Source: Sulfurimonas sp. (GTDB taxonomy: Bacteria; Campylobacterota; Campylobacteria; Campylobacterales; Sulfurimonadaceae). From it: a stretch of 16,670 bases of DNA. The DNA is taken from positions 1 to 16,670 of the forward strand of contig JAKISR010000043.1 of the NCBI GenBank assembly GCA_021648465.1, in the 5' to 3' direction. A model generated the notes under the pieces. That model searched no databases. It saw only the letters and a program-made list of their open reading frames with translations, and was not told the origin of the DNA. A program made the position numbers and the translations under genes. This document shows positions 1 to 7,099 of this stretch, piece after piece; position 1 is the stretch's first letter, and every line of letters starts with the position of its first letter.

Positions 1-16
1 AATTCTCTTGTTTTGG

Positions 17-60
17 AAAAAGTTACACCCGTTGGGTGAAGTCTTTGAGTGTGACTTTTT
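17..60. terminator. Stem-loop, possible bidirectional terminator
   Basis: The arm AAAAAGTTACAC (17-28) pairs with GTGTGACTTTTT (49-60) over 12 base pairs, with one G-T wobble. The 20-base loop region holds a competing smaller hairpin, CACCC-GTT-GGGTG (26-38). Each strand ends its stem in five T, so it could stop transcription both from the minus-strand operon ending at 118 and from a plus-strand gene left of the window. The T-runs lie inside the stem rather than after it, so this is not a textbook terminator. It could instead be the inverted repeat of a mobile element. Confidence 0.45.
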
Positions 61-117
61 CGCTTTGAAGTACCTAATTATAGAGCAATCAAGCTTGTTG
101 TCTAATTTGGTATGGAA

Positions 118-375
118 TTATTGGGGTAATACTGAAATAAATTCTTCATTTATTTTGTCTATATATGGTTGATTCATAAAAGAGTTTATAAGAGTTTCTT
201 TACTAACGGAATCTTTCTTTATTAAAAGCACCATTAAGTATTTTTTTTGCTTTAGAGCCTCTTGATGTGATTTATCAAAATCATATTTCCATTTTACATG
301 TGAAGCATTTATAGTGCTAAATATTCCAAAAAATGATATCAATAGTAATATTTTTTCTAATTTAAGATTCATCAT
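118..375 (-). CDS. Short exported thioredoxin-fold-like protein without CxxC
   Basis: An 85-residue protein with a hydrophobic N-terminal segment (about 7-23) ending near INAS, which looks like a Sec signal peptide. What follows resembles the start of periplasmic thioredoxin-like proteins: W-x-x-D-x-x-x-A-x-x-x-x-K (about 29-43), a hydrophobic strand LMVLLI (47-52) and an FISV strand near the end. Where such proteins carry a CxxC redox pair, this one has KKDSVSKE, with serines and no cysteine; there is no cysteine in the whole protein. It stops right after the second strand, before the cis-proline half of the fold, so it is either a very short variant or a truncated gene. Its start overlaps the stop of the multihaem cytochrome gene by 4 bases (ATGA), so it is the last gene of that operon. 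Methionine 2 is an alternative start. The family assignment rests on pattern only. Confidence 0.5.
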   Translation of the reverse strand: MMNLKLEKILLLISFFGIFSTINASHVKWKYDFDKSHQEALKQKKYLMVLLIKKDSVSKETLINSFMNQPYIDKINEEFISVLPQ

Positions 376-2195
376 TTAAATACTTTTTGTATTTTTTCTA
401 ATTCAACAATAGTAGGATCTGGAAGATTTGGATAAGCTTTTTTAACAATATCTGTAACCCATTGAGGATAAATTCTAAAATTTAGTTTTACACTAACTGT
501 TAGTGGATATTTTAAATTTTGAGCATTCTTTATATTATATTTCTCAACTCTTCTCTCCCCTGCTGGTATTCTAGTATCACTTAAAAGATTTTTATATCTC
601 CAAAAAAATAATCCAATAGGTTTAAAATTTTCATCTCCAAATACTTTCATGAAAGGTCTGGCATTATTAGCTAAATTTCCATCACTTTTTAGTTTTCCAC
701 TCTCAAATACAATTTTATCGTCTTTATCTTTAAGTGTAATATCTAACCATAGCTCTCTAAAATCAGAAACTCCTGTTGGTAAATGATGACCAGCTCCAAC
801 ATTCTTAACACCTACTTCTAGTTTATTATTTATTATATTAACATCTAATTCTGCCGAAGTGCGAAGAAGTTGTATAGTCTGATCTTCATGCGTTTTATTT
901 TTAAGACCGGCTAAGAAGTGATTTGAACCTGCAAAATAATGAACTTTTACATCATCTTTTATGACTCCCCCTGTAGTAGAAGTCCCTTTAAGAGGTGAAA
1001 ACTTATCATTTTTTAAGTATGTCATATGACAATCTATACAAGTTTTATGTTTAGATGGATCTTTTGGATTATTAAATCGTGATTTTTCCCACTCTTTGAA
1101 AGTAGATACTACCTCTTTTTTAGAATCTGGCAAAAATTCATCGTGACATGAAGCACAATAAGCACTCGTTTTATAGATTGTATTTGAGTAACTCTGTTTA
1201 TGAACTATAGGATTAGAGTTAATAAATTTTTCACTTAACCACTCTCCTGATATAGAGCCACTATCTTCAAACATATATTTTTTTCTATTTGTTAAATCAA
1301 GAGAGTAAGAACTATTTCCTTTAGATGTTGCTTTTGTAATCCTATGACAAGCTACACATGAAACACCCTGCTCAAGCCTTGAGTTTCCATGTGCATTAAA
1401 TCCATCTATTAAACTACTAGAGCCTTTTTCAAAAAATTGATCAGGTATATGGTTGGAATTCATCAGATGTGTAGATCTTTTTTGATTAGTTGTAACAGCA
1501 CTCGGATTATGACACCCCATACACCATTGTCTAAATTCTTCTCCTTTATCTTCAGCCGCCAAATTTTCCATAACCATATAGTATGGATTTGAATCAACCA
1601 GATGTCTATGGTTTGAGTCTGCCCATTGATTAAATATCTCTTCATGACACGATTTACACTTTGCTGAAGATGTCCAATCTTCATTATAATATCTACTAAC
1701 ACCTTCTTCTAATTCTATATTGGTTAGTTTTATATCATTCTTGGAGTATGATGGTGTTGGGTAAGAAGCACTAAGAGTTAAAGCTAAAATAACTAACGGT
1801 ATTTTTGTTGTGTCTATTTTTTTTCTAACATGTAAAAAAAGAATAAATACTAAAGCGAATGAACCATAAAGATGAATATTAAAAGAGATGACTCCTAATA
1901 TATCTGAACCTCGGTTTCCAACTAAAAATAGATAAAAACCACTAAGTGTTATCATAAATAGCATAACACCAAGTATGATACCATCTTTGCTTTTTGCTTT
2001 TTTCACAATCATAAATTCGTAAATATGTTTATTTACATAAGGAACAAGGAGAAATATGGCGACTATCGCGGAACTAAGTATGTGAACTGCTTGTATAATT
2101 CTAAAGTACTCCCAACTAATATTAAAAATACTAAGCTGAAAAACACCCGTTAAAAACATTAATATAATATATATTTTCATATGTATAGTTTTCAT
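372..2195 (-). CDS. Membrane multihaem cytochrome: b-type-like helical domain plus pentahaem c domain
   Basis: A 607-residue protein. Five hydrophobic segments (about 6-25, 33-55, 72-92, 105-123, 132-148) precede a periplasmic part with five CxxCH haem c sites: 180-184, 225-229, 280-284, 347-351 and 386-390. Helices 2 and 4 run in the same direction. They carry histidines near each end (H38 and H57; H108 and H122), the spacing expected for two bis-histidine b haems. The loops 62-71 and 124-131 are lysine-rich, which places them in the cytoplasm and the c haems in the periplasm. The C-terminal 450-607 contains GHHLPTG (469-475) and beta-rich sequence seen after many multihaem cytochromes. The start overlaps the peroxidase stop by one base (TAATG), so the two are co-translated. 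Likely role, by inference: oxidising membrane quinol and passing electrons to the neighbouring peroxidase or another periplasmic acceptor. The c-type cytochrome call is certain; the b-haem part is inferred. Confidence 0.85.
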   Translation of the reverse strand: MKTIHMKIYIILMFLTGVFQLSIFNISWEYFRIIQAVHILSSAIVAIFLLVPYVNKHIYEFMIVKKAKSKDGIILGVMLFMITLSGFYLFLVGNRGSDILGVISFNIHLYGSFALVFILFLHVRKKIDTTKIPLVILALTLSASYPTPSYSKNDIKLTNIELEEGVSRYYNEDWTSSAKCKSCHEEIFNQWADSNHRHLVDSNPYYMVMENLAAEDKGEEFRQWCMGCHNPSAVTTNQKRSTHLMNSNHIPDQFFEKGSSSLIDGFNAHGNSRLEQGVSCVACHRITKATSKGNSSYSLDLTNRKKYMFEDSGSISGEWLSEKFINSNPIVHKQSYSNTIYKTSAYCASCHDEFLPDSKKEVVSTFKEWEKSRFNNPKDPSKHKTCIDCHMTYLKNDKFSPLKGTSTTGGVIKDDVKVHYFAGSNHFLAGLKNKTHEDQTIQLLRTSAELDVNIINNKLEVGVKNVGAGHHLPTGVSDFRELWLDITLKDKDDKIVFESGKLKSDGNLANNARPFMKVFGDENFKPIGLFFWRYKNLLSDTRIPAGERRVEKYNIKNAQNLKYPLTVSVKLNFRIYPQWVTDIVKKAYPNLPDPTIVELEKIQKVFK

Positions 2196-3451
2196 TATTT
2201 ATCTCTCTCTTGTATTTTGTAATCAACTATATCACCTTCAAGTGATTCAAAAAAAGCCACTATCTCATCCATCTGTTTATTAGATGGGTTCATTCCCAGC
2301 TGATGTTTTGCCATAAATTTTATAGCATCTCTTAGTGTATCAACAGTACCATTATGAAAGTATGGAGATGTTTTAGTAACATTACGTAAAATAGGAACAC
2401 GAAAAAGTTGTTGCTTATTCATGCCTAAGAAGCCTCCAATATTCTCAAATGGATATGAATGACGCATGTCAAAATTCAAACTAACTCCGCTTACTTCTCT
2501 TCCTTTTTCATCTTCAATAAAAACATTTGTTAAATCAAGAATACTATTGTAATCTCTAACAGGAAACTTTTGAATATTTTGTCCGCCAACACTCATGCCT
2601 GTATGACATCCCTTGCAACCAAAATTTATAAAGTTAGCTAGACCTTTTTTGGCTTGTTCACTCATAGCACTATTGTTTCCATCTAAAAATTCATCATACT
2701 TACTACGAGTTAAAAGTGTTCTAACATAAGCACCTATAGCCTTTTGTATATTCTCAAATGTAAGGGTTTGAGCTTGAGGGTTTTTTATATCTTTAAATAC
2801 CTCTTTAAACATATCTACATACTTACTATCTTTTAATAATCTCTCTGTCGCTTCTTCTTGAGTTAAATTCATCTTATATAAATCTTCTATTGAAGCACCT
2901 GCTTGTTCTTCTACCGTGTCTACTGAACCATCCCATGTCTGATATTTAGCAAGTGAAGAGTTTAAAATTGTTAATGTATTTAAATGAAAAGGGTTCTTTT
3001 GATTATTATGTCCAACGGCAGTTGCAAGTCTATCTGTACCACTTTGATCTGAGAGATGACATACAACACAATCTTTAGCTGCAGGTTTATCTTTAGAGAG
3101 AAGCGTTTTAGAAAATTGTTTATTGCTTCTATTGTTTGTTATGTCTTTATCTATTAAGTGACATGTATCACAGCTAATATCTCTATTTTTAGAGAGCCTC
3201 TTATCAAAAAACAGTTCTTTACCTAATTCGATTTTATCTTTGCTAAGTCGATTTTCTTTAGTATCAACTACTTTAAGAAGCTCTTCATATGTAGCTGGAG
3301 TACTTGGCATATTCCTTGAAAGTGCTGCTTCTCTTAGCTCACTATCTGTATATTGGGTAACAGCTTTTTTTGTTAGCAAATAAGATAATATTTGTAATAC
3401 TATAATAAATATTATTATTACTATAAAAGCTATTTTTATGAAACTTTTCAA
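2195..3451 (-). CDS. Three-haem cytochrome c peroxidase (CcpA/MauG family), membrane-anchored
   Basis: A 418-residue protein with an N-terminal membrane anchor (about 5-27) and a di-haem peroxidase body. The classic LGKELFFDKRLS segment (77-88) leads into the first haem site C94-C97-H98. The family GHN motif has H148, followed by WDG (173-175) and Q183. The second classic haem site is C279-C282-H283, and PYFHNG (363-368) and M380, the likely distal ligand of the electron-transfer haem, follow. An additional haem site, C128-C131-H132, sits in an insert between the first haem and the GHN motif, giving three haems instead of two. E. coli YhjA also has three haems, but its extra one is N-terminal. 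Expected reaction: reduction of periplasmic hydrogen peroxide to water. The start is TTG at 3451; no in-frame ATG occurs before residue 48, and the anchor requires the TTG. It begins 6 bases after the upstream SDR and overlaps the multihaem gene by one base. Confidence 0.88.
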   Translation of the reverse strand: MKSFIKIAFIVIIIFIIVLQILSYLLTKKAVTQYTDSELREAALSRNMPSTPATYEELLKVVDTKENRLSKDKIELGKELFFDKRLSKNRDISCDTCHLIDKDITNNRSNKQFSKTLLSKDKPAAKDCVVCHLSDQSGTDRLATAVGHNNQKNPFHLNTLTILNSSLAKYQTWDGSVDTVEEQAGASIEDLYKMNLTQEEATERLLKDSKYVDMFKEVFKDIKNPQAQTLTFENIQKAIGAYVRTLLTRSKYDEFLDGNNSAMSEQAKKGLANFINFGCKGCHTGMSVGGQNIQKFPVRDYNSILDLTNVFIEDEKGREVSGVSLNFDMRHSYPFENIGGFLGMNKQQLFRVPILRNVTKTSPYFHNGTVDTLRDAIKFMAKHQLGMNPSNKQMDEIVAFFESLEGDIVDYKIQERDK

Positions 3452-3457
3452 AATGTA

Positions 3458-4270
3458 CTAGATTCCAAAAGTTTCTTTAATTTTTACCTCAAAAGCTTTA
3501 TCACTAAGCTCACGTCTAAGAGGAACAAAAGTTTCAGCTTCTCCTCCAACAGGAATAAAAATATCTGCATCTTTATCTTCAATAATATGTTTTACAGCAT
3601 CAGCAATTGGTTGAGGGGATGGTCCTTCATTTATAGCTTTTGCAACAATTGGTACAAAGTGAGATACTAAATCTTTATATGGTGAATCCTCACTTGTTGT
3701 TTGTGTATTTGCAACTAAACCTTTTTCAACAAAATTTGTTCCAAATAGCCCTGACTGAATAGAGTGTACTCTGATATTAAAAGGTAGTGTCTCAAATCTC
3801 AGGGAATCAACTATACCCTCAACTGCATATTTTGAAGCATTATAATGAGCCAAAAGAGGAAGCCCCATTTTTCCTAAAAATGAGCTAATGTTAATGATAA
3901 CTCCATTTTTTGCCTTTCTCATGTGAGGAAGTACTGCACGAGTAACTTTTAAAAGTCCAAAAACATTTACATCAAACTGATTAAACATCTCCTCATCAGT
4001 TCCATCCTCTACCGTTGCTAAAAGTCCATATCCAGCATTATTTACAAGTACATCAATTTTACCCTCATTTTTTATGATAGTATCAACTGCACTATTTATG
4101 CTGTCTGTTTTTGTTACATCAATATAAATATGCTTAAGTGAGCTTCCAAGAACAGTTGCATCTTTATCTCTTGTCCCTGCATATACTATATACCCATGTT
4201 GAGATAAATGCTCAGCTGTTAATTTTCCCATCCCTGAACTAGCACCTGTAATTAAAACTACTTTTAACAT
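3458..4270 (-). CDS. Short-chain dehydrogenase/reductase (SDR), classical type
   Basis: A 270-residue soluble oxidoreductase of the classical SDR fold. Visible motifs are the cofactor loop TGASSGMG (8-15), NNAG (77-80), serines 129-130 and the catalytic Y143-x-x-x-K147. The TRD at the end of strand 2 (33-35) would suit NADP(H). An upstream in-frame ATG at 4327 would add 19 residues, but the start at 4270 is chosen because AAAGGAGT stands 5 bases before it and the fold begins at once. It is a close paralogue of the SDR at 5293-6111: the same motifs, the same YNxSKYAVEG and GT/DT-x-F segments, and a similar C-terminal ELSD-x-x-FE. It stands behind an apparent AraC-type operator and 6 bases ahead of the peroxidase, so it probably leads the peroxidase/cytochrome transcript. 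The substrate cannot be told from sequence. Confidence 0.9.
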   Translation of the reverse strand: MLKVVLITGASSGMGKLTAEHLSQHGYIVYAGTRDKDATVLGSSLKHIYIDVTKTDSINSAVDTIIKNEGKIDVLVNNAGYGLLATVEDGTDEEMFNQFDVNVFGLLKVTRAVLPHMRKAKNGVIINISSFLGKMGLPLLAHYNASKYAVEGIVDSLRFETLPFNIRVHSIQSGLFGTNFVEKGLVANTQTTSEDSPYKDLVSHFVPIVAKAINEGPSPQPIADAVKHIIEDKDADIFIPVGGEAETFVPLRRELSDKAFEVKIKETFGI

Positions 4271-4275
4271 ATAAG

Positions 4276-4283
4276 ACTCCTTT
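4276..4283 (-). promoter_or_regulatory. Strong ribosome binding site deciding the SDR start
   Basis: AAAGGAGT on the minus strand lies 5 bases before the ATG at 4270. It is among the best Shine-Dalgarno matches in the window, where many starts have weak sites. It argues against the longer reading frame from 4327. Confidence 0.8.
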
Positions 4284-4293
4284 GATTTTATAA

Positions 4294-4329
4294 AATATAG
4301 TCTATAAAAAAAAGAGTTTTTTATCAAGT
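4294..4329 (-). promoter_or_regulatory. Candidate promoter between the AraC gene and the SDR
   Basis: Two -10-like hexamers read leftwards: TATAGA (4306-4301) and TATATT (4299-4294), both followed by the ribosome site at 4276-4283. A -35-like TTGATA occurs at 4327-4322 but sits 15 or 22 bases from them, so spacing is not ideal. The direct-repeat operator ends at 4333, immediately upstream, which is where an AraC-type activator would contact polymerase. The exact -10 cannot be fixed by eye. Confidence 0.4.
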
Positions 4330-4332
4330 CTC

Positions 4333-4372
4333 TTTTAGCAACAGAAGAATTTTATTTTAGCACTAGAGGAAT
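4333..4372 (-). promoter_or_regulatory. Tandem direct repeat, likely AraC-type operator
   Basis: On the minus strand ATTCCTCTAGTGCTAAAA (4372-4355) is repeated as ATTCTTCTGTTGCTAAAA (4350-4333). Fifteen of 18 positions match, and the last eight (TGCTAAAA) are identical. The start-to-start distance is 22 bases, about two helical turns, so both copies face the same side of the DNA. AraC-family proteins bind such paired direct repeats next to the -35 region. The gene immediately upstream encodes an AraC-type regulator, and the repeat begins one base after that gene's stop codon. Confidence 0.65.
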
Positions 4373-5293
4373 TTATTGTTTAAGTAGGTCTTTTGGATAA
4401 ACACCATATGTTTGAAAAAACACCTTACTAAAGTGTCCTTGATGTTTATACCCCACTTCTTTAGAAATTTCACCTATGTTTAGATACCGTTCTTTTAAAA
4501 GTAAATTTGCTTTTTCAAGTCTAAGCTTTTGTATATAGCCATAAACAGTGGTTTTATATACTTTTTTAAAAACTTTTTTTAGTTTTGACTCATTTGTAGC
4601 ACAAAGATGTGCTAAAACATTAATTGTTGGTGGAGAAGTAAAACTCTTAAGTAAAATATTTTTTGCTGTTTTGGAGATATAAAGCTCATACTCTTTTATC
4701 TGTTCATCAACCATATCTAATAATTTAAATCTATGTATCATAAGCTCTAAAACATTATGTTCACAAATGACACTCTTCATACTCTCACTTACTTTAGGAT
4801 TTATTATCTTGTCTATAATGTATAGACTTAATGCATCTATTGATTGAGTATTTATAAGCTCACATCTAAGCTCTTGCTGAATTTTATGATAAAGAAAATC
4901 TATAGGTTCATTGATATTAGCACTTAGATACCTTTTAAGAAAAAAATCTGCAATAAAGAGTATAAATATATCTATCTCTTTATTTTTTTCTATTGTAATA
5001 GTGAAATCTTGTCGGGAAGAAGCATATAAAGAGATAGTATTTTCTTTTGTTGTATACTCTTTTTTTTCTACATTATCATATAATTTAAACATACCTTTTT
5101 TTACAACAGGTATTGCTATCATTCTGTCTAAATTTTTAAAAACTATCTCTTTATTTATAAAGCCATCTATATGAATATCAAAAAAAAATATTCCATTTGA
5201 TATATCTACTCTATTAATATACCCTCTTTTATCCTTGAAAAGCTTTGTTGTTTTATAACTTGTATCAGTAATATTAAAGAAAAAACTATCCAT
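4373..5293 (-). CDS. AraC/XylS-family transcriptional regulator
   Basis: A 306-residue protein. The C-terminal 220-306 is an AraC-type double helix-turn-helix: first HTH about 224-246 (INVLAHLCATNESKLKKVF), second about 272-296, with the family signature IGEISKEVGY...HFSKVFFQTYGVYP and a basic linker helix RLEKANLLL. The N-terminal 200 residues are a beta-rich then helical effector-sensing region with no motif I recognise. Its start overlaps the stop of the upstream SDR by one base (TAATG), so the two are transcribed together. The next gene follows after 102 bases holding a tandem repeat suited to this protein. It probably activates the second SDR and perhaps the peroxidase/cytochrome genes behind it. 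The inducer is unknown; an oxidant or an aldehyde would fit an SDR-and-peroxidase target set, but this is a guess. Confidence 0.9.
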   Translation of the reverse strand: MDSFFFNITDTSYKTTKLFKDKRGYINRVDISNGIFFFDIHIDGFINKEIVFKNLDRMIAIPVVKKGMFKLYDNVEKKEYTTKENTISLYASSRQDFTITIEKNKEIDIFILFIADFFLKRYLSANINEPIDFLYHKIQQELRCELINTQSIDALSLYIIDKIINPKVSESMKSVICEHNVLELMIHRFKLLDMVDEQIKEYELYISKTAKNILLKSFTSPPTINVLAHLCATNESKLKKVFKKVYKTTVYGYIQKLRLEKANLLLKERYLNIGEISKEVGYKHQGHFSKVFFQTYGVYPKDLLKQ

Positions 5294-6111
5294 TACAATC
5301 CATAATATTCTATCACTCTTCTCTCAAAATCTTCATCACTTAACTCTTTTTTCATAGGTATAAATTTTTTAGCTTTATCTCCAACGGTAACACGAGCTAG
5401 AAATTTTTCATCTTCTATTATATTTAAAATTACTTCAGCAACTTCAATAGCATCATTTCCATTATTTATCTGCTCTACAATAACTGGTGCTAAATTCATT
5501 ACCATTTTTGCATATGGTGATTCTTTATCAAAAGTTTGTAAATTTGTTACAAGGTTATCTCTTGCAAATTTTGTATCAAAAAATCCAGGCATAATGGAGT
5601 GAACTCTAATATTAAAATCTTTTAATTCATACCTAAGTGAATCGGTTATACCTTCAACAGCATATTTACTAGAATTATACAAAGTGAGCAGAGGAAGACC
5701 AATTTTGCCAAGAAATGAGCTAATGTTTATGATAACTCCACTATTTTGTTTTCTCATTATAGGAATTATACTTTTACAAACTCTTAAAACTCCAAATACG
5801 TTAACATTAAACTGTTGTTGCATCTGCTCTTCATTCAAATCTTCAACTGTAGATACTACTCCAAAACCAGCATTATTTATAAGTATATCAATTTTGCCTT
5901 GCTCTTTGTGTATTGTATCAGCCACATGATTTATACTATCTTGTTTTGTGATATTTAATGATATAGGAATAATTTTTGTATTTTTTGTATTTTTAAATTT
6001 TTTTATATCTCTTGTTCCAGCATAAACAATAAAACCTTTTTTTGCTAAAAATTCAACAGTCGCTCTACCCATGCCTGAGCTAGCTCCAGTTATTAAAACT
6101 ACTTTTGACAT
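5293..6111 (-). CDS. Short-chain dehydrogenase/reductase (SDR), paralogue of 3458-4270
   Basis: A 272-residue classical SDR. TGASSGMG (8-15) binds the nucleotide, NNAG is at 79-82, serines at 131-132, and Y145-x-x-x-K149 are the catalytic pair. TRD (33-35) follows strand 2 as in its paralogue. The ATG at 6111 has AGGAA a few bases upstream and is the first codon of the fold. It is the first gene of the leftward group and overlaps the AraC gene by one base. The two SDRs on either side of one regulator look like a local duplication that has diverged: their cores align almost without gaps, while the stretch at about 36-50 differs. The substrate is unknown. Confidence 0.9.
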   Translation of the reverse strand: MSKVVLITGASSGMGRATVEFLAKKGFIVYAGTRDIKKFKNTKNTKIIPISLNITKQDSINHVADTIHKEQGKIDILINNAGFGVVSTVEDLNEEQMQQQFNVNVFGVLRVCKSIIPIMRKQNSGVIINISSFLGKIGLPLLTLYNSSKYAVEGITDSLRYELKDFNIRVHSIMPGFFDTKFARDNLVTNLQTFDKESPYAKMVMNLAPVIVEQINNGNDAIEVAEVILNIIEDEKFLARVTVGDKAKKFIPMKKELSDEDFERRVIEYYGL

Positions 6112-6138
6112 ATAAAGTTCCTAACTCTCATTTATTTT

Positions 6139-6146
6139 ACCTAGGT
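6139..6146. promoter_or_regulatory. Palindrome in the divergent SDR/TrpD2-like intergenic region
   Basis: ACCTAGGT is a perfect 8-base palindrome. It is also framed by TTTAC (6136-6140) and GTAAA (6152-6156). It falls just downstream of the leftward -10 at 6159-6164, a position suited to a repressor. The site is short and the region AT-rich, so chance is possible. Confidence 0.3.
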
Positions 6147-6158
6147 ATTAAGTAAATA

Positions 6159-6164
6159 ATTATA
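6159..6164 (-). promoter_or_regulatory. -10 element for the leftward SDR/AraC transcript
   Basis: A perfect TATAAT on the minus strand lies about 48 bases before the ATG at 6111, in the sequence context GATATAATTATTT. No clear -35 is visible, which is usual for Campylobacterota sigma-70 promoters. I see no equally good -10 for the rightward gene at 6206 in this 94-base gap. Confidence 0.5.
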
Positions 6165-6205
6165 TCATAGCGAATAAATAAAATAATTGTAAAAGTAGAA
6201 CTAGA

Positions 6206-7099
6206 ATGGATTTTAATAAATATATACACGCAGTGGGAACTGGACCAAAAGGCAACAGAAATTTAAGCTTCGATGAATCAAAAGATATGATGGAACAAAT
6301 TTTAAACCAATCTGTTCATAGTGAACAGATAGCTGCTTTTTTGCTTGGTTGGAGACTTAAACCTGAAACAACAGATGAATTTAAAGGGGCAGTAGAAGTT
6401 TGTGATTCATTTATAACAAATACTACAATAAAAAACTCTATAGAGCTTGGATACCCATTTGATGGGAAAGCAAAAAATCCATATATATTTCCATTAGTTG
6501 CAAAAGTTTTACAAAAATTTGAATTGAATATAGTTATTTGTGGAGATAAATTAACTCCGGCAAAAGGTGGAGTTACAGTTAAAGAGATTTGTTCAAGCAT
6601 TGAACTAAATTCTAATGCTCACTATTTTGATCGTACAAATTTTTTTAAAGAGATGCATAATCTGAGTGAAATTAGAATGAGGTTAGGACTTCGTACAGGT
6701 TTAAACACTATTGAAAAACTTCCTCGTGTAGCAAATAGTGAATTTGCAATAACCGGAGTATTTCATAAGCCATATGTTAAAAAATATATAGAAATTTTTG
6801 CTCACAGATATAAAAGATTTGCTCTGATTCAAGGAAATGAAGGAACTCCTGAACTTTTCTCTAAATGTAGACTTTGGATAACAAATGATAATACTGTTGA
6901 AGAGTTTAAAATCAATCCTGAATTTTACGGTATAAACTATACAAAGTCTAAAGAAACAATATCTTTAGAAGAGTCTATAAATCAGTTAAATAATCCATCA
7001 AATGAGTATCTAAAATTAGCAAAGCTAAATGCTGCTGTTTATATGTTTATAGCGGATAAAGCTAAAAGTATTGATGAAGCATTTGAAAAATTAAACTAA
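6206..7099 (+). CDS. TrpD2-like glycosyltransferase-3 family protein
   Basis: A 297-residue protein with the two-part layout of the anthranilate phosphoribosyltransferase (TrpD) fold. A small helical N-terminal domain (about 1-68) includes GTGPKGNRNLSFDES (11-25) and QIAAFLLGWR (41-50). A larger alpha/beta domain follows from about 80. The phosphoribosyl-binding GTGGD loop of true TrpD is replaced by FDGKAKNP (85-92), and the anthranilate-site HxGxR motif is not present. This matches the TrpD2/YbiB branch, whose E. coli member binds nucleic acid and is not a tryptophan enzyme. The stop is followed directly by the ATG of an MFS transporter, without a gap. No tryptophan genes are near. A precise function cannot be given, and the ribosome site is weak. 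Confidence 0.7.
   Translation: MDFNKYIHAVGTGPKGNRNLSFDESKDMMEQILNQSVHSEQIAAFLLGWRLKPETTDEFKGAVEVCDSFITNTTIKNSIELGYPFDGKAKNPYIFPLVAKVLQKFELNIVICGDKLTPAKGGVTVKEICSSIELNSNAHYFDRTNFFKEMHNLSEIRMRLGLRTGLNTIEKLPRVANSEFAITGVFHKPYVKKYIEIFAHRYKRFALIQGNEGTPELFSKCRLWITNDNTVEEFKINPEFYGINYTKSKETISLEESINQLNNPSNEYLKLAKLNAAVYMFIADKAKSIDEAFEKLN

Noticed and set aside
1..39. Plus-strand end of a gene (13 codons ending in TGA at 37-39)
   Set aside because: All three plus frames here read some distance without strong coding character, and the stretch overlaps the hairpin arm. Too short to support.
3458..4327. Longer SDR start at 4327
   Set aside because: The added 19 residues precede the cofactor loop without homology, and the strong ribosome site AAAGGAGT points to 4270.
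6206..7099. Anthranilate phosphoribosyltransferase (trpD) of tryptophan synthesis
   Set aside because: The GTGGD phosphoribosyl loop and the anthranilate-site motif are missing and no trp genes are near, so TrpD2-like is a better call.
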